DNA from: Rhodopseudomonas_A sp036404135
Lineage (GTDB): Bacteria; Pseudomonadota; Alphaproteobacteria; Rhizobiales; Xanthobacteraceae
Reading direction: 5' to 3'
Length of the DNA stretch: 64,000 bases
Assembly (NCBI RefSeq): GCF_036404135.1
Contig: NZ_DASWPE010000089.1
Location: 8,746 to 72,745, forward strand
Shown: one piece after another, positions 9,021-16,040 of the stretch
How the letters are laid out: each line of letters begins with the position of its first letter
Position numbering within the stretch: the stretch's first letter is position 1
Position numbers and translations under genes: made by a program
The notes under the pieces: model-generated
What the model saw: the letters and a program-made list of their open reading frames with translations, nothing else
The model's database searches: none
What the model was told of the DNA's origin: nothing

Positions 9021-9676
9021 TGGACTATGCGGGTCGGGTCGCGCAGGCCGACACTTACCCGAAGCTATTGCGGCTCAACGCCAGCGAGCACGGCGCCGAG
9101 ATCGCGCTGCGCGAAAAGGATTTTGGGCTGTGGCGCGAAATCTCCTGGGCCGACTATCAGGAGCGGGTGCGGAATTTCGCGCTCGGCATGCGCGAGCTCG
9201 GCGTCAAGCGCGGCGACGTCATCGGCGAGACCGTGGTGCTCGGCGCCGGCCGTGATCAGCTCGCCGCGATGATCTGCATCCGGTTTTCGATCATCTCGAA
9301 ATGGGCCGAGAAGAAGCGGATCTCCTTCACCACCTACACCGACCTCGCTTCGCGGCCGGAGGTCTACGCGCTGTTGCGCAAGGAGGTCGAAGCGGTCAAC
9401 GCCACGCTGCCGCCGGCGCAGCGGATCGGCAAGTTCTTGCTGCTGTACAAGGAGCTCGACGCCGACGACGGCGAACTGACCCGCACCCGCAAGGTGCGCC
9501 GCAGCGTGATCAACGAGAAATACGCCGACATCATCGCAGGGATTTACGGCGGCGCGCCGGAAATTGCGGTCGACACGATGATCCAGTTCCAGGACGGCAC
9601 CACGCAACGCATCCGCACCCGGCTCACGGTGGTCGATCTTGCGCGCGACGTGGTGGCGATGGAGGCGGCGGAATGA
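9017..9676 (+). pseudogene. Acyl-CoA ligase (AMP-binding family) with an in-frame internal deletion
   Basis: The open frame is 219 residues, against about 640 for the intact AMP-dependent ligases usually found at this place beside Liv-type transporters. Residues 1-70 match the ligase N-terminus, with EIALREKDFGLW and then WADYQERVRNFALGMRELG. From about residue 71 the sequence (VVLGAGRDQLAAMICI onward) belongs to the C-terminal subdomain. Everything between is missing: the Thr/Ser/Gly-rich P-loop, the adenylate-binding motifs and the acyl pocket. The join is near 9224-9235 and keeps the frame, so a stable but catalytically dead protein could still be made. An intact gene would activate the imported acid with CoA. 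It could alternatively have been kept as a small regulatory protein, but decay is more likely. Confidence 0.75.
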
Positions 9677-9718
9677 ACGGGGCCTTGGTTTTAACCACCG
9701 AAGCCAGCCGCGGGCGCC

Positions 9719-9790
9719 ACCTCTCCCCGCTTGCGGGGAGAGGTCGATCGGCGAAGCGCAGCGAAGCCGGTCGGGTGAGGGGGCGCCAAT
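9719..9790. repeat. Palindromic repeat element, copy 1
   Basis: A perfect stem with 12-base arms, ACCTCTCCCCGC-TT-GCGGGGAGAGGT (9719-9744), is followed by a second imperfect palindrome and a GGGTGAGGGGGCG tail. This two-part layout resembles the mosaic palindromic elements known from Rhizobiales (RIME-like); the subfamily name is not certain. Confidence 0.75.
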
Positions 9791-9888
9791 TGCGACAACG
9801 CGGCCATGATGGGTTGCAGCAGAGGGGCGACATTCCGCTCGGCTCCGATCAGGAATATCGCATTGCCGCTAACACTACCCAGGGAGAC

Positions 9889-9970
9889 ACGCCCCCTCAC
9901 CCGGCCCGATGCCGACGATGCTGCGCATCGCCGGCCCCGCGCCGACCTCTCCCCGCAAGCGGGGAGAGGT
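9889..9970. repeat. Palindromic repeat element, copy 2, inverted
   Basis: This copy is inverted relative to copy 1. It opens with CGCCCCCTCACCCGG and ends with the same 12-base-arm stem at 9945-9970. An inner hairpin, GACGATGCTGCGCATCG, lies between the two. Confidence 0.75.
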
Positions 9971-10042
9971 TCGTTGAACCTCAGCAGTCTCTTGTCTCCA
10001 CCGCGCTTGGGGAAAGACAGCCCGGAGCGCCGCAGCAAGTTC

Positions 10043-10101
10043 ACCTCTCCCCGCTTGCGGGGAGAGGTCGGATCGCGTCAGCGATCCGGGTGAGGGGGTG
10101 C
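10043..10101. repeat. Palindromic repeat element, copy 3
   Basis: The stem is at 10043-10068, followed by GGATCGCGTCAGCGATCC (a hairpin) and GGGTGAGGGGG. It has the same orientation as copy 1. The stop codon and last codons of the DUF559 gene lie inside it. Confidence 0.78.
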
Positions 10102-10443
10102 TTCGGCAAGGGCGGCGGCGATGGTTTCCAATACGCCGTTTATATTGCCCAGCACGTCGTTGTTCCAGAACCGCAGCAAGCGATAATTGTGCGCTCGCAA
10201 CCATTGATCGCGGCGAATGTCGCGCGCGTTATCGGCGTGCTGCCCGCCGTCGATCTCGATAATCAGTCGCCGTTCGCGGCAGATCAGATCCACGGTATAA
10301 GGACCGACCGGCTCCTGGCGGACGAATTTGTGGCCATCCAGCGCACGCGCGCGAAGCCGATGCCACAACGCGTTCTCGGCCTCGGTCGCCGCGCGTCGCA
10401 GCCGCCTGGCACGCGCGGTTTGAACGTCCTTAGCTTCTCGCAT
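10078..10443 (-). CDS. DUF559 endonuclease-like protein between inverted repeats
   Basis: 121-residue protein of the DUF559 family, which has a Vsr/PD-(D/E)xK-like nuclease fold; its biological function is not established. The core is visible: GHKFVRQEPVGPYTVDLIC, then LIIEIDGGQH, which would supply the Asp and Glu metal ligands. An RAATEAENALWHRLRARAL segment precedes it, as is typical. I chose the ATG at 10443 because the upstream Met at 10470 lies inside the repeat. The C-terminal residues APPHPDR are translated from the flanking repeat. It interrupts the transporter operon in antisense. The arrangement, a gene bracketed by inverted repeat copies, suggests it travels with the repeats. Confidence 0.8.
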   Translation of the reverse strand: MREAKDVQTARARRLRRAATEAENALWHRLRARALDGHKFVRQEPVGPYTVDLICRERRLIIEIDGGQHADNARDIRRDQWLRAHNYRLLRFWNNDVLGNINGVLETIAAALAEAPPHPDR

Positions 10444-10450
10444 GAGGAAA

Positions 10451-10513
10451 CGCCCCCTCACCCGGATCACCGCTGCGCGATGATCCGACCTCTCCCCGCA
10501 AGCGGGGAGAGGT
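10451..10513. repeat. Palindromic repeat element, copy 4, inverted
   Basis: This is an inverted copy of the element at 10043-10101. It starts CGCCCCCTCACCCGGATCA, has an inner hairpin around ATCACCGCTGCGCGATGAT, and ends with the stem at 10488-10513. With copy 3 it brackets the DUF559 gene. Confidence 0.78.
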
Positions 10514-10601
10514 TAGCTCAGCACGCGTGGAAATACAGAAGCGTAAAGCTGCTTCAGACCATCAGCAATCCAACGTTCGGTCAGCCCGGAGCCTCGCCCG
10601 C

Positions 10602-11495
10602 ATGAACGCCCAGCTCCTGATCCAGCTCCTGGTCAACGGCCTGGTGGTCGGCACGCTATATGGCGTGGTGGCGATGAGTTTCGTGCTGATCTACAAGGCC
10701 ACGCAGGTCGTCAATTTCGCGCAGGGCGAACTCTTGCTGATCGGCGCCTGGGTGTGCTGGACGCTGCTAACCAAATATCAGGTGCCGTTCTATCTCGGCA
10801 TGCCAATCACGCTGGCCTTCATGTTCTGCTTCGGCATCGCAGTGCAGGTCGTGATCCTGCGGCCGATGATCGGCGAGCCGATCATCTCGGTGATCATGGT
10901 GACGATCGCGCTGTCCACGGTGTTTCAGGCGGCGCTGAAATGGATGTTTGGCGTCAGCCCGCAGCCGTTTCCGCGGGTGTTCGAAAGCCAGTCGGTCTCC
11001 TTCGCCGGATTACAGATCCAGACCGTCTACGTCATGAGCCTGGTGGTCTCGGTGGCGATGATGATCGGCATGGCGTGGTTCTTCAAGGTCTCGAAATACG
11101 GCCTGGCGATGCGCGCCACCGCGTTCAACCAGCAGGTCGCGCAGTCGCTCGGCATTTCGGTGAAAAGCGTGTTCGCGATGGCCTGGGCGATCTCCGCCAC
11201 CGTCTCGGCGGTCGCCGGCGTGGTGGTCGCGGTGGTCAACGGGGTGTCGTCGGGGCTGTCCAGCTACGGCATCAAGGTGTTCCCCGCGGCGATCCTCGGC
11301 GGGCTCGACAGCATCGGCGGCGCGGTGGTCGGCGGGCTGATCATCGGGCTTCTCGAAAACCTCGCGCAATATGTCGACAGCGAATATCTGCACTGGGGCA
11401 ATCTCTACGAAGTGGCGCCGTTCTACGTGCTGATCATCATCCTGATGATCAAGCCTTATGGGCTGTTCGGCACACGTGACATCGAACGGATCTGA
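10602..11495 (+). CDS. livH: ABC transporter permease, LivH family (second system)
   Basis: Inner-membrane channel subunit of 297 residues. The LivH opening is clear: LLVNGLVVGTLYGVVAMSFVLIYKA followed by QVVNFAQGELLLIGAW. It ends KPYGLFGTRDIERI. The start is the ATG at 10602; the open frame runs further up into repeat-flanking sequence that has no family similarity. livM begins six bases after the stop. Its distance from livG (1.6 kb) is filled by the ligase relic, the repeats and the DUF559 gene, so transcription from the promoter before 8190 must cross four stable hairpins. Confidence 0.9.
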   Translation: MNAQLLIQLLVNGLVVGTLYGVVAMSFVLIYKATQVVNFAQGELLLIGAWVCWTLLTKYQVPFYLGMPITLAFMFCFGIAVQVVILRPMIGEPIISVIMVTIALSTVFQAALKWMFGVSPQPFPRVFESQSVSFAGLQIQTVYVMSLVVSVAMMIGMAWFFKVSKYGLAMRATAFNQQVAQSLGISVKSVFAMAWAISATVSAVAGVVVAVVNGVSSGLSSYGIKVFPAAILGGLDSIGGAVVGGLIIGLLENLAQYVDSEYLHWGNLYEVAPFYVLIIILMIKPYGLFGTRDIERI

Positions 11496-11500
11496 TCCTT

Positions 11501-12574
11501 ATGGCTTCTCCCTCGATCATTCCCGCCGGCGATTTCCGCACCTCTTACGCCGCCGACACCACGATTTTCCCGACCCCGATGAGCCGCAACGCCGCGCTTC
11601 TCGGAATCGTGCTGGTGTGCTTTGCGCCGATGCTGCTCTCGGAATATTGGCTCAGCATCCTGATCCAGATCGGCATCTACGGCATCGCGGCACTCGGGCT
11701 GAACATCCTGGTCGGCTTCACCGGGCAGATTTCGATCGGCCACGCCGCGTTCTTCCTGCTCGGCGCCTTCACCTCGGCCTATCTCTCCAACACTCTGCCG
11801 ATCCCGGTGTTCTTCGCGATTCCACTATCCGGCGTGATCACTGCATTGGTCGGGTTGGTGTTCGGCCTGCCGGCGGCGCGGCTGAAGGGGCTGTATCTGG
11901 TCATCGCCACGCTGGCGGCGCAATATATTCTGCTGGATTTCTTCTCGCGCGCCGAATGGTTCTCCGGCGGCTCGGTGCCGGCGATGGCGCAGCCGTTCTC
12001 GATCTTCGGCTACGTGCTGCGCGGCGACCGGCAATATTTCTACGTCGTGCTGGCCTATGTGCTGGCGAGCTATCTGCTGGTCACCAATCTGATGCGCAGC
12101 CGCGACGGCCGCGCGCTGGTGGCGGTGCGCGACCATTATCTCTCCGCCGAAATCATGGGCATCAACCTCACCAAATATCGCACGCTGTCGTTCGGGCTCG
12201 CCGCCTTCTTCGCCGGCATTGCGGGGGCGCTCTACGCGCATTACCAGCTCGTCGTCTCCAACGAGGGCTTCGGCATCGAACGCTCGATCATCTTCCTCGC
12301 CATGGTGATCATCGGCGGCACCGGCTCGATCATGGGCAGCCTGATGGGCACCGCCTTCGTCGTCTTGCTGCCGGAATCGATGGAATGGATTTCCGCCGGT
12401 CTGAAAGGCGGCGCGATCGACCGCGCGCTGTCGCTCAACAACAACCTGACCTTCCTGCGCGAGATCGCGATCGGGCTGATCATCATCGCGTTCCTGATGT
12501 TCGAGCCGGATGGGCTCGCGCATCGCTGGCGGCAGATCAAGACCTATTGGAAACTCTACCCGTTCTCGCATTGA
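11501..12574 (+). CDS. livM: ABC transporter permease, LivM family (second system)
   Basis: Second channel subunit, 357 residues. The family core LNILVGFTGQISIGHAAFFLLGAF is near residue 67, the cytoplasmic loop around RDGRALVAVRDHYLSAEIMGIN is near 207, and LMFEPDGLAHRW is at the end. The N-terminal 25 residues before the first membrane segment are a little longer than usual. The binding protein gene follows after 50 bp. The assignment is firm; the substrate is not known. Confidence 0.9.
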   Translation: MASPSIIPAGDFRTSYAADTTIFPTPMSRNAALLGIVLVCFAPMLLSEYWLSILIQIGIYGIAALGLNILVGFTGQISIGHAAFFLLGAFTSAYLSNTLPIPVFFAIPLSGVITALVGLVFGLPAARLKGLYLVIATLAAQYILLDFFSRAEWFSGGSVPAMAQPFSIFGYVLRGDRQYFYVVLAYVLASYLLVTNLMRSRDGRALVAVRDHYLSAEIMGINLTKYRTLSFGLAAFFAGIAGALYAHYQLVVSNEGFGIERSIIFLAMVIIGGTGSIMGSLMGTAFVVLLPESMEWISAGLKGGAIDRALSLNNNLTFLREIAIGLIIIAFLMFEPDGLAHRWRQIKTYWKLYPFSH

Positions 12575-12624
12575 GGACGACCGACGCCAAGATACAATAA
12601 GAGAAAACCATCGGAGGAAACACC

Positions 12625-13905
12625 ATGACGATGAAATCCTTGTTGGGCGCAGCCTCGCTGGCGCTGTTGATCGGCAGCGCGGCGGCCGGCGCGCAGGCGC
12701 AGATCGCGATCGGCCACCTCGCCGATTATTCCGGCGGCACCTCCGACGTCGGCACCCCCTACGGCCAGGGCGTCGCCGACACTTTCGCCTGGGTCAACAA
12801 GCACGGCGGCGTCGCCGGCAAGCAGCTCAACGTCGACACCAACGATTACGGCTATCAGGTGCCGCGCGCGATCGCGCTGTACAAGAAATGGTCCGGCGGC
12901 GACAAGGTGGCGGCGATCATGGGCTGGGGCACCGCGGACACCGAGGCGCTGACCGGCTTCCTCGCCAACGACAAGATCCCCGACCTGTCGGGCTCCTACG
13001 CCGCGGCACTGACCGATCCCGTCGGCCTGAGCGGCAAGGCCAAGCCGGCGCCGTATAATTTCTTCTACGGTCCGTCCTATTCCGACGCGCTGCGCGCCGA
13101 ATTGAGCTGGGCCGCGGAGGACTGGAAGGCCAAGGGCAAGCCCGGCAAGCCGAAATTCGTGCATATGGGCGCCAACCACCCCTACCCCAACGCGCCGAAG
13201 GCCGCCGGCGAAGCGATGGCGACCGAGCTCGGCTTCGAGGTGCTGCCGCCTTTGGTGTTCGCGCTGTCGCCGGGCGATTACAGCGCGCAATGCCTCAGCC
13301 TGAAAAGCGCCGGCGCCAACTACGCCTATCTCGGCAACACCGCGGCCTCCAACATCTCGGTGATGAAGGCCTGCAAGGCCGCCGGGGTCGACGTGCAGTT
13401 CATGAGCAATGTCTGGGGCATGGACGAGAACGCCGCGAAGACCGCTGGCGACGCCGCCGACGGCGTGATCTTCCCGCTGCGCACCGCGGTCGGCTGGGGC
13501 GGCGACGCGCCCGGCATCAAGACCGTGCAGGAGATCTCCAGGATCTCCGACCCGACCGGCAACGTCTATCGGCCGGTGCATTACCTCGCCGGGATCTGCA
13601 GCGCGCTGTACATGAAGGAGGCGCTGGACTGGGCCGCGGCGAATGGCGGTGCCACCGGCGAGAACGTCGCCAAGGGATTCTATCAGAAGAAGGACTGGGT
13701 GCCGGCCGGGATGGAAGGCGTATGCAATCCCTCGACCTGGACCGACAAGGACCACCGCGGCACGCTGACTGTGAACCTGTATCGCTCTCGCGTCTCGGGG
13801 CCGACCGATGGCGACCTCAACGATCTGATCAAGAAGGGCACCGTGAAGCTCGAAAAAGTCACGACCATCGACCTGCCGCGCAAAGCGGAATGGGCGGGGT
13901 GGTGA
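12625..13905 (+). CDS. Periplasmic substrate-binding protein (second Liv-type system)
   Basis: Type I periplasmic binding protein of 426 residues. The signal peptide is visible: KSLLGAASLALLIGSAAAG with a likely cleavage after AQA near residue 24. The mature start QIAIGHLADYSGGTSDVG has the family's first strand and loop. CGGAGGA at 12612-12618 supports the ATG at 12625; a second ATG two codons later is possible. It differs clearly from the binding protein at 1400. The adjoining acyl-CoA ligase relic suggests that the ligand is a carboxylic acid (aromatic or aliphatic), but this is inference. Repeats separate it from the following ATPase gene. Confidence 0.9.
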   Translation: MTMKSLLGAASLALLIGSAAAGAQAQIAIGHLADYSGGTSDVGTPYGQGVADTFAWVNKHGGVAGKQLNVDTNDYGYQVPRAIALYKKWSGGDKVAAIMGWGTADTEALTGFLANDKIPDLSGSYAAALTDPVGLSGKAKPAPYNFFYGPSYSDALRAELSWAAEDWKAKGKPGKPKFVHMGANHPYPNAPKAAGEAMATELGFEVLPPLVFALSPGDYSAQCLSLKSAGANYAYLGNTAASNISVMKACKAAGVDVQFMSNVWGMDENAAKTAGDAADGVIFPLRTAVGWGGDAPGIKTVQEISRISDPTGNVYRPVHYLAGICSALYMKEALDWAAANGGATGENVAKGFYQKKDWVPAGMEGVCNPSTWTDKDHRGTLTVNLYRSRVSGPTDGDLNDLIKKGTVKLEKVTTIDLPRKAEWAGW

Positions 13906-13942
13906 TTGAAAACTGCTTACTTTAGCGAAGCCGACAATGGCT

Positions 13943-14103
13943 CCCTCCCCCTTGCGGGGAGGGTCGGCCGGGCGACGACGATGCGCAGCATCGTCGAAAG
14001 CGGAGGCCGGGGTTGGGGGTGCCGTAAGCACTGTGACAATTGCAACCCCCACCCGACCCGGCTTCGCTTCGCTCGCCGGGCCAGCCTCCCCGCAAGGGGA
14101 GGG
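13943..14103. repeat. Inverted pair of palindromic elements between the binding protein and livF
   Basis: The left element opens with CCCTCCCC-CTT-GCGGGGAGGG (13943-13963) and contains a second hairpin, CGACGATGCGCAGCATCGTCG in part (about 13973-13993). The right element ends with a matching inverted stem at 14085-14103. The two face each other across about 15 unrelated bases. It is a different subfamily from the copies at 9.7-10.5 kb but has the same two-stem layout. Confidence 0.75.
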
Positions 14104-14130
14104 AAAGAAGTCGCATCCGGAGGTTTCGCC

Positions 14131-14970
14131 GTGCAGACGATTGTGCAACCAGACATCCATCCCGCTCCCACTGTGGCCATCGCCCCCCTCCTCAGCGTCA
14201 AGAACATCGAGGTGGTGTATGACGACGTCATCCTGGTGCTGCGCGGGCTGAGCCTGGAAGTGCCGCAGGGCGCCATCGTGGCGCTGCTCGGCGCCAACGG
14301 CGCCGGCAAATCCACCACGCTGAAGGCGATCTCCGGCCTGTTGAAGACCGAGGACGGCGAGGTCACGCGCGGCGAGATCGTGTTCGACGGCGCGCGGATC
14401 GACGGCATCGATCCCGACAGAATCGTGCGCCGCGGCATCTTCCAGGTGATGGAGGGCCGCCGCATCATCTCCGACATGACCTCGCTGGAAAATCTGCGGC
14501 TCGGCGCCTTCACCCGCAACGACAATGGGATCGGCGCCGACATCGAGATGGTCTATAATTACTTCCCGCGGCTGAAGGAGCGCACCGGCCTTGCCGGCTA
14601 TCTCTCCGGCGGCGAGCAGCAGATGCTGGCGATCGGCCGGGCGCTGATGGCGCGGCCGAAGATGATCCTGATGGATGAGCCTTCGATGGGGCTGTCGCCG
14701 CTCTTGGTCAAGGAAGTCTTTGCGATCATCAAGCAGATCAACCGCGACCTCGGCGTCACCATCCTGCTGGTCGAACAGAACGCCCGCGCGGCGCTGTCGG
14801 TGGCGAGCCACGGCTACATCATGGAACAGGGCAAGGTAGTACTCGACGGCTCGGCCGATGAGTTGCGCGACAATGAGGACGTCAAGGAATTCTATCTCGG
14901 CGGCGCCGGCGACCAGCGCAAGAGCTTCAAGAATCTCAAGAGCTTCAAGCGTCGGAAGCGCTGGCTATAG
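14131..14970 (+). CDS. livF: ABC transporter ATP-binding protein, LivF family (second system)
   Basis: Cytoplasmic ATPase of 279 residues. Walker A GANGAGKSTTLK, signature YLSGGEQQM, Walker B MILMDEPSMGLSP and the switch region LLVEQNA are all intact, unlike in the first operon's LivF. The start is GTG at 14131, supported by CCGGAGG at 14117-14123; the open frame further upstream is translated repeat sequence. The last 20 residues are strongly basic (RKSFKNLKSFKRRKRWL region), which is unusual for the family. Confidence 0.9.
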   Translation: MQTIVQPDIHPAPTVAIAPLLSVKNIEVVYDDVILVLRGLSLEVPQGAIVALLGANGAGKSTTLKAISGLLKTEDGEVTRGEIVFDGARIDGIDPDRIVRRGIFQVMEGRRIISDMTSLENLRLGAFTRNDNGIGADIEMVYNYFPRLKERTGLAGYLSGGEQQMLAIGRALMARPKMILMDEPSMGLSPLLVKEVFAIIKQINRDLGVTILLVEQNARAALSVASHGYIMEQGKVVLDGSADELRDNEDVKEFYLGGAGDQRKSFKNLKSFKRRKRWL

Positions 14971-15074
14971 GCGGGCTGATCGGCTGGTAGTGGGCGCGTA
15001 TCAATACCCGCGTTAAGCGCGCGTTAACCATAATTATGCAGGCTTCAACCGGGTTGACTCTCCAGGAGATGGCC

Positions 15075-15209
15075 ATGCGTCCGTCAACGGAAGTACTCAG
15101 ATTGCTCGCCATTCCCCTAGCTATGGCTGCGTTTCTTTTTGCCGCTGCGGTGTCCGGCGGGATGACATTGCGCGCCGCCGCGCCGGTGCAGATCGCGTTC
15201 GCATTTTGA
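15075..15209 (+). CDS. Small membrane protein, 44 residues
   Basis: A short open frame reading MRPSTEVLRLLAIPLAMAAF and then hydrophobic to the end. AGGAG at 15064-15068 is well placed for the ATG at 15075; an ATG at 15069 is too close to it. The sequence has one hydrophobic stretch (about residues 9-29), so it could be a single-pass membrane protein or an exported peptide. No homologue is recognised. The gene is flanked by intergenic DNA, and no other frame is open here. Confidence rests on the ribosome binding site and composition only. Confidence 0.45.
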   Translation: MRPSTEVLRLLAIPLAMAAFLFAAAVSGGMTLRAAAPVQIAFAF

Positions 15210-15298
15210 GCGGACTATCCGCGAAGGCCGGATGCGACATCCCTCGTCATCCGGCCTGTCGGCGCGCCGAAGGCCCGGCTGGTGACAGCCCGGAATGT

Positions 15299-15634
15299 TC
15301 AGGATGCGATTTTCGTCCAGGCCAGCGCCAGCTTGATGTCGTTGACGATGTCGGGGTCGCACCAGAAAGCGATGGAGATGAGAAAAAACCAGAAGCTGAT
15401 CGGCTCAATGAACCGCCGCCAGGTATTGAACAGCGACGCGAACAGGCAGATGACGCCGACGAAAACCCCCTTGGCAAGCGACCCGCTAAGCACGGCAACG
15501 GTAAACGCGCTCATGATCGCGGCGACCGGCGCCTTCGCAAGAGCCCTGGCATTCTCAAATATCAACTTTGCGAACGCCTCGACGATCGCGCCGTCCTCGT
15601 TGACGTCATCTTCCACGTAGGTCGGGTCTGACAT
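15299..15634 (-). CDS. Hypothetical membrane protein, 111 residues
   Basis: An acidic N-terminus (DPTYVEDDVNEDG) is followed by an amphipathic stretch and three hydrophobic segments near residues 37-60, 56-70 and 78-90. I do not recognise the family. The start is the ATG at 15634, with AGGATA about seven bases upstream. It is isolated between the transporter region and the secretion genes, so context gives no clear clue. A Trp-rich part (WRRFIEPISFWFFL, FWCDPDIV) probably lies at the membrane interface. Confidence 0.6.
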   Translation of the reverse strand: MSDPTYVEDDVNEDGAIVEAFAKLIFENARALAKAPVAAIMSAFTVAVLSGSLAKGVFVGVICLFASLFNTWRRFIEPISFWFFLISIAFWCDPDIVNDIKLALAWTKIAS

Positions 15635-16040
15635 AGAAACTTATCCTAAGTTCGCTAGCGCACAATACTCCGGTGATTCAGGTGTTGGCCCGACAATGAT
15701 CAAACGACAATGATCCAAGGCCCGACGTCGACAAAAACCTTCGACAATCTTTAAACATGAATGATTGCAGGTACCTACCGGGTGATTCGGCCGACGGCGT
15801 GCTACGTGGGGAATTTAACACATCCGACTGCCGCGACAAGGCCGCAGGGCACCGCGCGGCGGCGCTGCGACAGGCCAATAGTTCAACATCAGCGGCCCGG
15901 CGGTCGGCAGAAGGCGCCGCCCCGCGAAGGGACTTGGCTTTATTGCCGGATGCGCTAGCTTTCAGCATCGTTCGTTCGACCATGGATTGACTGGCAGCAA
16001 TTTCTTTTTCCATTTGATCACGTCCGAATGGCCGCGAAAC
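15635..16040. other. Intergenic region upstream of the type I secretion genes
   Basis: This 406-bp stretch lies between divergently transcribed genes. It is relatively A+T-rich around 15690-15760. I see no supported gene or terminator; it presumably holds promoters for both neighbours. A direct repeat of ACAATGATC (near 15693 and 15710) could be a binding site. Confidence 0.4.

Noticed and set aside
10043..10513. CRISPR array formed by the repeated stems
   Set aside because: The copies alternate in orientation, are unequally spaced, have sequence of unrelated length between them, and no cas gene is present.
9301..10605. 434-residue plus-strand frame across the ligase relic, repeats and DUF559 gene
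   Set aside because: Most of it is translated palindromic repeat (LSPLAGRGR-type peptides) and antisense of DUF559; nothing resembles a protein family.
12556..14811. 751-residue open frame on the minus strand
   Set aside because: It runs antisense through a binding protein, repeats and livF, and contains translated repeat sequence. It is a high-G+C artefact.
15757..15990. 77-residue plus-strand frame before the secretion genes
   Set aside because: No ribosome binding site or similarity, and an overlapping frame of equal quality exists. I treat it as intergenic DNA.
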